A DNA stretch of 64,000 bases, taken from the NCBI GenBank assembly GCA_964276025.1, contig CAXYDD010000003.1:1-64000 (forward strand), written 5' to 3'. The translations under genes were made by a program, and so were the position numbers. Numbering within the stretch: the stretch's first letter is position 1; every line of letters begins with the position of its first letter. The notes under the pieces were generated by a model. The model saw only the letters and a list, made by a program, of their open reading frames with translations, did not search any database and was not told where the DNA came from. This document shows, in pieces, positions 44,423 through 53,811 of this stretch. This DNA comes from Porticoccus sp964276025 (GTDB lineage: Bacteria > Pseudomonadota > Gammaproteobacteria > Pseudomonadales > Porticoccaceae).

Positions 44423-46570
44423 TTAATTCTTTTCTTCTTCACGAAGAAACCAAACTGCCCCTTGCTCAGCTGAAACATACTTCCAACCGGGTTCGATTAA
44501 ATACGTTGATACTTCTGAAGATACTAGTCCTGGACCATCTATTTCTGTTCCTGGAGGTATATCTGCCTTGTTCCAAACTGGTGTTTCAATAGCTTTACCA
44601 TCACCAACAAAATAACATTTACGTGTTGTTGTTGGAGCAGGTGGTGCAATACGCTTATTCTGTGCTATCGGTTTAATGTGGTCAAATTTTACTGTGTCAT
44701 GTTCAACATAGGAGGCAACACGGATTGTGTTAATCCGGATACCTGCTTCTGGCGCCTGACTTCCCTCACCAAAGCGTTTACCGTAGTCACTTGAAAATTG
44801 ATCAAGAATATTCATCACATCCATTACAGCTTCAAGTGAATGCTTTGGAACTACTACGGTAGTTTGAACCAACTGATTACCGTAACGCATATCTAGCTCA
44901 AGTGAGTGTTTAATATCGCTTAAAGATGAGCCCTGTCTTACAAGATCAGCTTGGCCTCTCTTGCTTAGCTCAACAACTAAATCGTTAAATTTTGAATAAT
45001 TATCAAATACCTTTCGCGACGTAGAATCATATAGGACCATGAAGAGTGATGTTTCATGGATATGCATCTGATGCATGTTTCCTGCTCCCACTGCAGAAAA
45101 TACAGAGCTAAAAGGAGTTGCAAGAATCTTATTAATTTTTAATTTAGAAGCAATACCACAACAATGCAACGGACCGTTACCACCATAAGCAAGCATAGTG
45201 AAGTCTTTTGGGTCATAACCACGGACTCTCAACTCTGTATTAACACCGTTAGCCATGTTGCTATCTACTTTTTCTTTGACTAGTAATGCAGCTGCGATTG
45301 GCTCAACATCTAAGTCATCACAAAGTGTTTCTTCAATTGCAAACATAGATCTCTTAGGGTTCAAAGGTATACTTCCACCCGCATAATTATCAGCATCTAA
45401 ATAGCCTAAAACTAAATCTGCATCTGTAACTGTAGGGCTCATTCCGCCTCGATCATAACAAGCTGGACCTGGGTCAGAACCTGCGCTTTTAGGCCCAACT
45501 GCTACAGCGTTGTACATCCGATCAAATGAAGCAATAGAACCACCGCCAGCTCCAAGAGTAACAAGATGCACCATAGGCACTGAAACTAACCATCTATCAA
45601 TGACGGGATTAAAGTCATAATGCTTAATTCCACCTTCAACAACAATACCAATATCATAACTTGTACCGCCCATATCTGTAGCAATAACACTACCTAAATC
45701 AGCCTCTTTAGCAAGATGTTCTGCGGCACTAATTCCAGAAACTGGACCTGAGTGAATAGTTTGTAGTGCGTCTGTAGAGTTAAGCTGAGCCATACCACCT
45801 GAGTTATGAATCACCAACATAGGTTTAGAGTAAGAATTAGCTCGTAAATTTTGTTCCAGTTGACTCATGGCATGGTACATAGTGGAGTGCAGATAACCAT
45901 CTACAATTGCAGAAGTAGCTCTAACATATTCACCTTTACGACCAGCTACACGATGAGAGAGTATCACAGGAATCGAACCCAATAAGTGGGTAGGATATTC
46001 TTCTAGTAAAATTTCTTCTACTCGTTTTTCATGTGCTGGATTAACTACTGAATTTACAAAACAAATTACTATTGCTTGTGCGCCTTTGTCTACTAAAGTT
46101 CTAATTTTTTGACGAACATCATCTTCATCAACAGGCATTACTAGTTCGCCCTCAAAACCCAAGCGCTCTCTGACACCTTCAATCATATTGGGCAATACTA
46201 GTGGAACTGGTCTTTGGGCATCAGGGAGGTTCTGTTTACCTAGATCGTCTAGACCTTCACCATAACCACGAGCTCTGCTTAGTGGCACCATTGCCTCATA
46301 ACCAGCTGTAACCAGCATACCTATCCTTGGACCATTATGTTCAATGAGTGCGTTTGTACCTAGAGTTGTTGCATATCTAACTGAATCAACACCAGCTAAA
46401 AGCTCTTCCATGCCTACACCAAGTTCTTGATATGCTTTTTCAAGAGCCTCATTAAAACCTAATGCAAGGTTTTGATGGGTAGTTAAAGCTTTGGTTTCTA
46501 TATACTTATTATCCCAAACTACAAAGCAGTCAGTAAAAGTCCCGCCTATATCTACAGATATACGTTTCAT
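44423..46570 (-). CDS. HyuA-type subunit of ketone carboxylase, larger paralogue
   Basis: An ASKHA-fold ATPase of 715 residues: phosphate-1 loop SVDIGGTFTDC (7-14), second phosphate loop ATDMGGTSYDIG, LGAGGGSIASFD and YGGNGPLHCCGIASKL. Family members (hydantoinase A, AcxA) phosphorylate the carbonyl or bicarbonate with ATP. It is 27% or so longer at the C-terminus region than its neighbour at 47041 only in linker parts; both keep the ATP loops, so two HyuA-type subunits are present, as in acetophenone carboxylase and unlike acetone carboxylase, which has one. Confidence 0.88.
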   Translation of the reverse strand: MKRISVDIGGTFTDCFVVWDNKYIETKALTTHQNLALGFNEALEKAYQELGVGMEELLAGVDSVRYATTLGTNALIEHNGPRIGMLVTAGYEAMVPLSRARGYGEGLDDLGKQNLPDAQRPVPLVLPNMIEGVRERLGFEGELVMPVDEDDVRQKIRTLVDKGAQAIVICFVNSVVNPAHEKRVEEILLEEYPTHLLGSIPVILSHRVAGRKGEYVRATSAIVDGYLHSTMYHAMSQLEQNLRANSYSKPMLVIHNSGGMAQLNSTDALQTIHSGPVSGISAAEHLAKEADLGSVIATDMGGTSYDIGIVVEGGIKHYDFNPVIDRWLVSVPMVHLVTLGAGGGSIASFDRMYNAVAVGPKSAGSDPGPACYDRGGMSPTVTDADLVLGYLDADNYAGGSIPLNPKRSMFAIEETLCDDLDVEPIAAALLVKEKVDSNMANGVNTELRVRGYDPKDFTMLAYGGNGPLHCCGIASKLKINKILATPFSSVFSAVGAGNMHQMHIHETSLFMVLYDSTSRKVFDNYSKFNDLVVELSKRGQADLVRQGSSLSDIKHSLELDMRYGNQLVQTTVVVPKHSLEAVMDVMNILDQFSSDYGKRFGEGSQAPEAGIRINTIRVASYVEHDTVKFDHIKPIAQNKRIAPPAPTTTRKCYFVGDGKAIETPVWNKADIPPGTEIDGPGLVSSEVSTYLIEPGWKYVSAEQGAVWFLREEEKN

Positions 46571-46636
46571 AATTTTTTTCCTAAAACTTTAAAAATGTTT
46601 AGCTTATCTCCATAACAAAAGAAATTCACTTCACTA

Positions 46637-47041
46637 TTAATGATTGTGTCCACAACTTCTGTCAACTAATACATTTGGACCCGTAGTTGGCTCTGTGAGC
46701 TCTTCTCTTTTGCTCCACTGCTTTTTAAGTGCATCAACATCTACTTCCATATCATATAGAGGCATATGTCCCGGGAAAGTATACTCAACTTCGATTTGGG
46801 TGCCACAATGCGGGCAGTAAAATTCGTAAATGTTGACCCATTCTTTATCGGGGCAAAAAGTAAATTTATATTTTTCTGGATCGATGACGGAAGGGTGTAT
46901 ATCAGCTGGATCTCTATTATAGACCAACAAACCTTCTTTATAGTTACCTCGAGCTGGCCCGATTTCATTTTCGCAATTGCGACACTCCCACATTTCTGAT
47001 TCTAGATCTATTCGAAGATATTCAGTCATTAATACTTTCAT
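46637..47041 (-). CDS. Zinc-ribbon small subunit of ketone carboxylase (AcxC/ApcB-like)
   Basis: The 134-residue protein has CRNCENEIGPARGNYKEG and FYCPHCGTQIEVEYTFPGH, two CxxC pairs of a zinc ribbon, as in the acetone carboxylase gamma subunit. It ends with SCGHNH. The ATG at 47041 overlaps the TAA of the HyuA-like gene by one base, so I reject the longer frame that starts 25 codons earlier. It sits second in the operon, the place of apcB with its roughly 15 kDa product. Confidence 0.85.
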   Translation of the reverse strand: MKVLMTEYLRIDLESEMWECRNCENEIGPARGNYKEGLLVYNRDPADIHPSVIDPEKYKFTFCPDKEWVNIYEFYCPHCGTQIEVEYTFPGHMPLYDMEVDVDALKKQWSKREELTEPTTGPNVLVDRSCGHNH

Positions 47042-48978
47042 TATTTGGCTCCCTTTGTAAGGCATATATCGCCTAGTTCGGTTACGACAAAAGCCCAACC
47101 TTGTCGGACCAAGCACGTGAAGTATTCGTCTTCAATTACTGCTGGGCCAACACCATGATTTCCAGATTTCATTTTATTTACTTGATATACAGGCAAATCG
47201 TTCCATTCTTGGTTATCGCCAAAAATAGATCTTACTGTACTTTTAGTAGCTGCAGAACCTTGCGATACTTTAGCTTGTTGGTTTGAATCCACTCTGAGTT
47301 TTTTTCTTGCAGAGAATTCTAATGTAGCTGAATCTACACCAGATAGTGCTTTTGGAAATGAAGCTTTACCACTTAGTTTATGTGTAGTTTCATCGCTACC
47401 TTTAACGCCTACTATTTGAGCGTTAATCTCATAGTCGCCATCAGTGTAGCCCTCAGCAAACATATCCCGTTGAGCTTTATCAGCTAACTTGGCATATGCC
47501 GCTTCCAGTGTTTTGTTTGTAAGATCTGCTAAAACGATTGAATAACTTTGTCCTATATCGCAAGAACCTATACCATATGCACTAAAAACAGCAGCAGTTT
47601 TAGGTATAAATACAGTTTTTATACCCGCTTTATCTGCAATACCACAAGCACTCATTGGACCAGCGCCTCCAAATGCTAGTAATACTGTCTCATCTGAGAC
47701 ATTAGCAAATTCAACCATCTCATCAGAAACTTTTTTATCATAAGCATCACGTAATTTAACTAAAGCTTCATCTGAAGAAATTCCCAGAGGGCTAGCAACA
47801 TTTTCATCAATTGCGGCACGCGCTCTATCAATATCGAGCTTAAGCCCACCTCCAAAAAAAGTTTGGGGGTCAAGTAGCCCCATCAAAAGGTTTACATCAG
47901 TCATTGTTGATTCTTTCCCGCCACGACCAAAACTTGCTGGACCAGGAACAGCGCCAACACTTTCAGGACCCACCTGTATATCTTTTCCATTGACCGAGAA
48001 AATGGAGCTTCCTCCGACACCCGGGCTTGATATCTCACAAAGTCCAAATGAAATTGGAACACCCTCAACAGTGCCACGACGAGATTCGCTGACAGTATTA
48101 TTGATCACTTGTCCAATATCTGTTGTGGTGCCACCAATATCCATGGATATAACATTATTAAGTTTATATTGTTTGCTAAACTCTTTAACACCCTCCATAC
48201 CGCCACGCGGACCTGAGCTATATGTTTTCAATGCAATAGTTTTGGCGACGCGAGATGCATCTCCGTCATTACGAAAAATGAGTAATGGGTTTTTTGTTCG
48301 GTATTCACGCAATCGATTTTCTGCGTTATATAAGAAACTTTCCATTGCAGGGTGAAGGAAAGAGTTAACTAACGCTGTCCAACCTCTGCGGTTACTTGAT
48401 ACATCTTCGGCTAATTCACTTGCAAATAACATCGGCACTGCACCCAAAAGGTGTCGTGGATAGCTATTAAAAGCAATTCTTTTAAACTGGGATTCGCAAT
48501 GGGTTGCATCATCATTATCAAAACAAACAACAACACGGTTTGCACCTCTCGCGGTTAGTCGAGTTATAGAGGTAGTAGTTTCAGCTGCACTATCTTCATC
48601 ATTTAAATCAGCTAAATCTATTTCTTCGATTCGGTCTCCGACAAGGAAGGTAAATAGATCTGGATCTTCCTCTTGCATTGACTTGATTAATTTTGCGTTA
48701 CCTTTATTTACAACCATTCCTAGTTTAGGACCCTTCCGCTCAACAATAGCGTTAGTTCCTTGGGTGGTCGAGTATCTTATATGCTCAACTTCTGCAAGCA
48801 ATCTAGAGACATCTTCTTGACCATAAACCGCTTTGGAGACATCTTTTAGACCATCAAAGAAACACTTACTTAAATCATAGGGTGTAGTGAGTGTTTTTGT
48901 TGTATAAAAATTATTATCTTTCAGTACACATATATCTGTCAGAGTACCGCCGTTATCGATATTAATTAACATTCCCAT
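47041..48978 (-). CDS. HyuA-type subunit of ketone carboxylase, first gene of the operon (ApcA-like)
   Basis: The 645-residue protein (about 70 kDa) is a second ASKHA-type hydantoinase A homologue: INIDNGGTLTDICV at the N-terminus (the usual DxGGT reads DNGGT), MDIGGTTTDIGQV, SSPGVGGSSIF and AFGGAGPMSACGIADK. ATG 48978 follows AAGG by nine bases. As first gene before a zinc-ribbon gene, a larger HyuA, a HyuB and an epsilon-like gene, it takes the position and size of apcA. Substrate of the complex is unknown. Confidence 0.87.
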   Translation of the reverse strand: MGMLINIDNGGTLTDICVLKDNNFYTTKTLTTPYDLSKCFFDGLKDVSKAVYGQEDVSRLLAEVEHIRYSTTQGTNAIVERKGPKLGMVVNKGNAKLIKSMQEEDPDLFTFLVGDRIEEIDLADLNDEDSAAETTTSITRLTARGANRVVVCFDNDDATHCESQFKRIAFNSYPRHLLGAVPMLFASELAEDVSSNRRGWTALVNSFLHPAMESFLYNAENRLREYRTKNPLLIFRNDGDASRVAKTIALKTYSSGPRGGMEGVKEFSKQYKLNNVISMDIGGTTTDIGQVINNTVSESRRGTVEGVPISFGLCEISSPGVGGSSIFSVNGKDIQVGPESVGAVPGPASFGRGGKESTMTDVNLLMGLLDPQTFFGGGLKLDIDRARAAIDENVASPLGISSDEALVKLRDAYDKKVSDEMVEFANVSDETVLLAFGGAGPMSACGIADKAGIKTVFIPKTAAVFSAYGIGSCDIGQSYSIVLADLTNKTLEAAYAKLADKAQRDMFAEGYTDGDYEINAQIVGVKGSDETTHKLSGKASFPKALSGVDSATLEFSARKKLRVDSNQQAKVSQGSAATKSTVRSIFGDNQEWNDLPVYQVNKMKSGNHGVGPAVIEDEYFTCLVRQGWAFVVTELGDICLTKGAK

Positions 48979-49510
48979 ACCGAGCTACCTTAATTCTGTG
49001 ATTCTAAAAAGTTTAAAAAACAAGTTATTAGATCTAATATAGCCATATTACGAAGTTAAGTATATGCTGTTAAACAAGTTTATCCAAAAGCTGTTTATCC
49101 AAAACTATCTAATGAAACTAAAATTATACTAATAAACCAAGTTATCCATTTATATGAGATTCAAAGAGCCATGTCTAGTGACTGAATTCCTTATGTACTC
49201 ACTAAGCAAATATAAATAAGCTTGCCAATGCAAACAAGGTCATATTTTGTCGCTAAAACTCACAAATTATATCAAAATTTACAATTTTTTTGGTATATTT
49301 TCTCAATACATTTCAAAACCACGTACTTTAAAAGAAAAATTGTAGTCAGAATGAATACTAGTTGCTTTCATTTCCTATTAGGATAATCCCTCAGTAAATA
49401 CTACAAAGTCAGCTATTAAGGTCTTGAATTTTTAGGCTGGGAGAATTAGAAGCTACTGAGCTAGGAGGTATATCGGCATTTTGATTTGAGTGCATGTAAA
49501 TTTCATAGGA
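48979..49510 (-). promoter_or_regulatory. Upstream regulatory region of the carboxylase operon
   Basis: No gene is seen in this 530-base gap. On the minus strand it offers an extended -10 TGATATAAT (49274-49266) and a TATAAT at 49128-49123 as possible promoters. Between the latter and the gene lie two copies of TTTTGGATAAAC (49104-49093 and 49089-49078), 15 bases apart, plus a partial copy GGATAAC at 49147-49141. Such same-face or near-face direct repeats suit an activator site. No regulator gene is in the island. Confidence 0.45.
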
Positions 49511-49601
49511 TGGCGGAGAGAGAGGGATTCGAACCCTCGATAGGTTATTAACCTATACTCCCTTAGCAGGGGAGCGCCTTCAGCCACTCGGCCACCTCTC
49601 C
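49511..49601 (-). tRNA. tRNA-Ser (anticodon GCT)
   Basis: Class II cloverleaf: acceptor GGAGAGG/TCTCTCC, D arm GCCGAGTGGCTGAAGGC, anticodon loop CTGCTAA (anticodon GCT) in stem CTCCC/GGGAG, a long variable arm TATAGGTTAATAACCTAT, T arm GAGGGTTCGAATCCCTC and encoded CCA (49511-49513). It is the counterpart of E. coli serV, which follows alaS-csrA. Confidence 0.97.
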
Positions 49602-49650
49602 GGATAACTAATTATCCTTCATCAAAAATGATGATAATTTTGCTGGCGGT

Positions 49651-49678
49651 ATCATATCAATACCACTTAAGAAATCAA
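49651..49678 (-). promoter_or_regulatory. Candidate sigma70 promoter of tRNA-Ser(GCT)
   Basis: The minus strand has TTGATT, a 16-base spacer and TATGAT in the 118-base gap between lysC and tRNA-Ser. The start would lie about 45 bases before the tRNA. This would free the tRNA from the lysC transcript. Confidence 0.45.
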
Positions 49679-49719
49679 TCGCACAAGGGAAACTTAAAAT
49701 ATTAATATTAATTTATAAA

Positions 49720-50952
49720 TTATAAATTACCAGCATCTTGATCTAGGCCAAAAATATTATGTAGTGACCTTACAGACAAATCTAGTAGGTTTTCAGCAAT
49801 GACTACTGTAATTTTGATTTCTGAAGTGCTTATCATCTGTATATTCACATTTTCTTTACCCAGGGCATCAAACATTGTTGCAGCAACTCCTGCATGCGAC
49901 CTCATACCTACACCCACTAAAGCGAGCTTAGCTATGTTTTCATCAGACTCCACTGAAGTAGCCCCTAACTCAATGGCAACTTTATTTAAAACATCTTCTG
50001 TCTTTTTCATTTCATCCCGATGAACAGTAAATGTTAGTGAGGCTGTTTTATCTTGAGCAACGTTTTGTACGATTACATCCACTTCAATATTAGCTCGGCC
50101 AACTGCTCCCAAGATTCTAGAAGCGCTACCAGGAACGTCCGGAATACCTCGAACAGTGAGCTTTGCCTCATCTCGATTAAATGCGATGCCTGAAACAATT
50201 GGTTTTTCCATATCGAGATTATCCTCAAGTGTAATTAAAGTTCCGGGTCCATCATCAAAAGTAGACAAAACTCTCAAGGGAACCTTGTATTTTCCAGCAA
50301 ATTCTACAGCTCTTATTTGTAATACTTTAGAGCCTTGGCTTGCCATCTCGAGCATTTCTTCGAAAGTGACACTATCTAAACGTCGAGCATTTTCGACTAT
50401 ACGAGGATCTGTTGTGTATACGCCGTCGACATCTGTATATATTTGGCATTCTTCTGCTTTCAAAGCAACAGCTAAAGCGACTGCAGTTGTGTCTGATCCA
50501 CCCCTGCCAAGAGTCGTAATGTTCCCTTGTTCATCAACTCCCTGAAATCCTGCTACTATAATTACCTGGCCTTCAGCGAGATCTTTTTCTATGCGACTGG
50601 ATTCTATATCTAATATTCGTGCTTTAGAATGAGCATCATCTGTAAGTATAGGGACTTGTGAGCCAATATAAGATTTTGCCTTGCAACCTCTTTTATGCAG
50701 AGCAATACATAACAAGGCTACTGTAACTTGCTCTCCTGTTGATAATAGAACATCCATTTCGCGTGAGCTTGGAGTTTTATCAATACTGCGCGCAAGCTCG
50801 ATCAAGCGATTAGTCTCACCACTCATGGCAGAGACTACCACTACTATGCTGTCTCCACGATTGTGAAAACTGGAGATTTTTTCTGCTACAGCTTCGATTC
50901 TTTCAGCAGTAGCAACTGAGGTCCCGCCAAATTTTTGAACTAATAAACTCAT
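49720..50952 (-). CDS. lysC: Aspartate kinase LysC
   Basis: Aspartokinase starts the aspartate pathway to lysine, threonine and methionine. The protein has VQKFGGTSVATAERIE at the start, GFQGVDEQGNITTLGRGGSDTTAVALA, CQIYTDVDGVYTTDPR, and two C-terminal ACT domains (about 265-335 and 345-405) for feedback control. The 410-residue single-function form resembles the Pseudomonas enzyme. It follows alaS by 161 bases; csrA, which usually comes next, is absent before tRNA-Ser. Confidence 0.96.
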   Translation of the reverse strand: MSLLVQKFGGTSVATAERIEAVAEKISSFHNRGDSIVVVVSAMSGETNRLIELARSIDKTPSSREMDVLLSTGEQVTVALLCIALHKRGCKAKSYIGSQVPILTDDAHSKARILDIESSRIEKDLAEGQVIIVAGFQGVDEQGNITTLGRGGSDTTAVALAVALKAEECQIYTDVDGVYTTDPRIVENARRLDSVTFEEMLEMASQGSKVLQIRAVEFAGKYKVPLRVLSTFDDGPGTLITLEDNLDMEKPIVSGIAFNRDEAKLTVRGIPDVPGSASRILGAVGRANIEVDVIVQNVAQDKTASLTFTVHRDEMKKTEDVLNKVAIELGATSVESDENIAKLALVGVGMRSHAGVAATMFDALGKENVNIQMISTSEIKITVVIAENLLDLSVRSLHNIFGLDQDAGNL

Positions 50953-51113
50953 GTGTAACCCAGTTTCTATGGAATATTCGGTATTGCATTCTGCCTTAAT
51001 ATCCCTTAAGACGCATTAAAATAGTTTCAAAATAGTGCGCAATTAAACACCATATTGTTTTTAAAGTTAAGGAGTATCGGCTATACAAGCTAACATGAAT
51101 AGTAGTGTATAAA

Positions 51114-53714
51114 TTAATCGATTAATTTTTCTGTAACCCAATCAAAAACTGAATTCATTGCCTCAGGTAGAGCATTAATTTTCGTGCCTCCACCTTGAGC
51201 CATATCTCTGCGACCCCCACCCTTTCCGTCTAACTGGCTGGCTACAAACTGCATTAGATCTCCTGCGTGGATAATTTCAGGTATTCCTTTAGTCAATCCT
51301 GAAACTAATGAAATTTTTTCTTCTTGAATTACAGCTAATATAACCACGCTCTCTAGTAGTTTGTTTTTTATATGATCCACTGTATCTCTAAGTGTTTTTG
51401 GATCGACTCCTTCTATAACAACAGATAAAACCTTTATACCTCTGATATCTCTGGCCTGAGAGATAAGATCTGACCCTGCTATGCCAGATATTTTTGATTT
51501 TAAGCTTGCGTTTTGTTTTTCTAGATCCCTAGATTCAGCTAACAAAGATTTAGCTTTTTCAAGTATATTTTCTGGGCTAGTTTTAAAAATAGCACATACA
51601 CCCTCAAAATCTTGTTCTAATTTATCAAAATAATTCAATGCAGCTTCACCGGTTACAGCTTCAATTCGACGAATACCAGCAGCAACGCCTGCTTCAGATA
51701 TAATTTTGAATAAACCAATATCACCTGTTCGAAGAACATGTGTACCTCCACAAAGCTCGATAGAAAATCCATCGCCCATTGTTAGAACTCTTACCTCGTC
51801 GCCATACTTCTCACCAAATAATGACATAGCACCTTTTTCTTTGGCGGTCCTCATATCGCAAACATCAGTTATTATTGAAGTATTATGACGGATTTCTTCA
51901 TTTACGATCTTTTCTATAGTTTTCTTTTGCAAGGAGTTGAGAGCCTTTGGGTGACTAAAATCAAATCGAAGACGATCGCTATCCACCAAAGAACCTTTTT
52001 GCATGGCATCCTCTCCCAAAACTTTTCTTAGGGCTGAATGCAGTAAATGGGTTGCAGAGTGATTAATTTCTGTCGCTAATCGTAGATTCGCATCGACTAT
52101 TGAATCAACTTTTTGTCCAAGAGACATAGACCCGCTAGAAAGGATACCAATATGTAAGAAATGCTCTCCTTGTTTTTGGCAATCTGTTACTGAAAACTTA
52201 GAGAGATCAGAAACTAAGAGTCCATGATCTCCTACCTGACCTCCAGATTCTGCATAAAAGGAAGTGTTGTCTAAAACTACTGCGGCAGTTTCACCTTCTG
52301 AAATACTTTCAACTAAATTACCATTTAATATTATAGCTACAATATTTCCTTGGACTGCAGTCGATCTATAACCAGTAAACTCAGTCTTGCCCTCTAGTTC
52401 AAAATTTTGGGCATACTCAATATTAAATTTTCCGACCGATCTTGCTTTATTTCGTTGAACTTCCATACATTTTTCATAGCCATGCATATCGAGGGTTAGG
52501 TCCTTTTCTCTAGCAATATCATTGACTAAATCAACAGGAAATCCATACGTGTCATAAAGTGTAAAGACCATCTCCCCAGGAATTACAGTATCATTTAATT
52601 TTGTCAAAAAGGAGTCTAATAATGACATACCTCTATCGAGAGTCTTCTGAAACTGCTGTTCTTCTTTTAAAAGTACTTTTTCAACAGTAGCTTTAGCCTT
52701 AATTAATTCTGGATATGCTTCACCCATAATGGAGCAGAGGTCTGACACTAAAGAATAAAAAAAAGGTTGCTTTTGTCCTAGTTGATTTCCGTGACGAATC
52801 GCTCTTCGAATAATGCGCCGCAAAACATAGCCCCGGCCCTCGTTTGACGGCAAAACTCCATCAACTATCAAGAAACTACAAGATCGAATATGGTCTGCTA
52901 TCACTCTAAGGGACTTATTATCAAGATCTTTCATATTAGTTGCTTTGGCAGCAGACTTGAGCAAGAACTGAAAAAGATCTACCTCATAATTATTATGAAC
53001 GCCTTGCATCACTGCAGCTATCCTCTCAAGGCCCATCCCTGTATCGACAGAAGGACTTGGAAGGGGCTCCATGGTTCCGTCCGCTCTCTTTTCATATTGC
53101 ATGAAAACTAAATTCCATATTTCTATATAACGATCAAGGTCATCATTTTCACTTCCAGGTGGGCCACCAGGAACATCTTCACCATGATCATAAAATATTT
53201 CTGAGCAAGGGCCGCAAGGACCTGTTTCTCCCATCTGCCAAAAATTGTCATCTTTCAATCTAGAAAAACGGTTCGGGTTTACACATATTTCGTTTAGCCA
53301 TATTTTTTCTGCTTCGTTATCTGTTTCATGAACGGTAATCCATAAGCGCTCTTCAGGCAAACCAAGTTCTTCTGTCAAAAATTTCCATGCAAATATAATC
53401 GCCTCTTGCTTAAAATAATCACCGAAACTAAAGTTTCCTAACATTTCAAAAAAAGTATGATGCCTAGCTGTATAGCCTACATTTTCGAGGTCATTATGCT
53501 TGCCTCCAGCTCTTACGCATCGTTGCGAAGAAGTTGCTCGTAGATATTTACGGTTCTCTTTTCCTAGAAATGTATCTTTGAATTGAACCATACCGGCATT
53601 TGTAAACAACAAAGACTTGTCATTAGTAGGCACTAGGCTGCTACTAGATACTAATTTATGGTTATGTCTCTCAAAATAATCTAGGAAAGATTGTCGAATT
53701 TCAGAAGTTTTCAT
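51114..53714 (-). CDS. alaS: Alanyl-tRNA synthetase AlaS
   Basis: AlaS charges tRNA-Ala and edits Ser/Gly errors. The catalytic domain begins SEIRQSFLDYFERHNHK and has RCVRAGGKHNDLENVGYTARHHTFFEMLGNF-type motif 2 segments; the editing site shows INHSATHLLHSALR and FSIELCGGTHVLRTGD; the C-terminal glycine-rich domain ends GGGRRDMAQGGG. I use ATG 53714; the extra two codons begin at a TTG. Length 866 fits. It is part of the recA-recX-alaS locus. Confidence 0.97.
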   Translation of the reverse strand: MKTSEIRQSFLDYFERHNHKLVSSSSLVPTNDKSLLFTNAGMVQFKDTFLGKENRKYLRATSSQRCVRAGGKHNDLENVGYTARHHTFFEMLGNFSFGDYFKQEAIIFAWKFLTEELGLPEERLWITVHETDNEAEKIWLNEICVNPNRFSRLKDDNFWQMGETGPCGPCSEIFYDHGEDVPGGPPGSENDDLDRYIEIWNLVFMQYEKRADGTMEPLPSPSVDTGMGLERIAAVMQGVHNNYEVDLFQFLLKSAAKATNMKDLDNKSLRVIADHIRSCSFLIVDGVLPSNEGRGYVLRRIIRRAIRHGNQLGQKQPFFYSLVSDLCSIMGEAYPELIKAKATVEKVLLKEEQQFQKTLDRGMSLLDSFLTKLNDTVIPGEMVFTLYDTYGFPVDLVNDIAREKDLTLDMHGYEKCMEVQRNKARSVGKFNIEYAQNFELEGKTEFTGYRSTAVQGNIVAIILNGNLVESISEGETAAVVLDNTSFYAESGGQVGDHGLLVSDLSKFSVTDCQKQGEHFLHIGILSSGSMSLGQKVDSIVDANLRLATEINHSATHLLHSALRKVLGEDAMQKGSLVDSDRLRFDFSHPKALNSLQKKTIEKIVNEEIRHNTSIITDVCDMRTAKEKGAMSLFGEKYGDEVRVLTMGDGFSIELCGGTHVLRTGDIGLFKIISEAGVAAGIRRIEAVTGEAALNYFDKLEQDFEGVCAIFKTSPENILEKAKSLLAESRDLEKQNASLKSKISGIAGSDLISQARDIRGIKVLSVVIEGVDPKTLRDTVDHIKNKLLESVVILAVIQEEKISLVSGLTKGIPEIIHAGDLMQFVASQLDGKGGGRRDMAQGGGTKINALPEAMNSVFDWVTEKLID

Positions 53715-53811
53715 AATCAAATATAACCCACAATCTTATTTGAGATATTTTAAAAAATTTTATAGCACAGACAAATAAAATCTGAATTTACCTAAGGCCT
53801 GCGCAATCAAA

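Noticed and set aside
42128..48978. Hydantoinase (hyuAB) or 5-oxoprolinase operon
   Set aside because: The zinc-ribbon subunit, the second HyuA, the extra 282-residue subunit and the following CoA ligase and thiolase are not found with hydantoinases but fit ketone carboxylases.
49078..49149. Cluster of DnaA boxes (replication origin)
   Set aside because: The three TTATCC-containing sites miss one or two positions each, there is no dnaA, dnaN or AT-rich unwinding element in context, and the repeats fit an activator site better.
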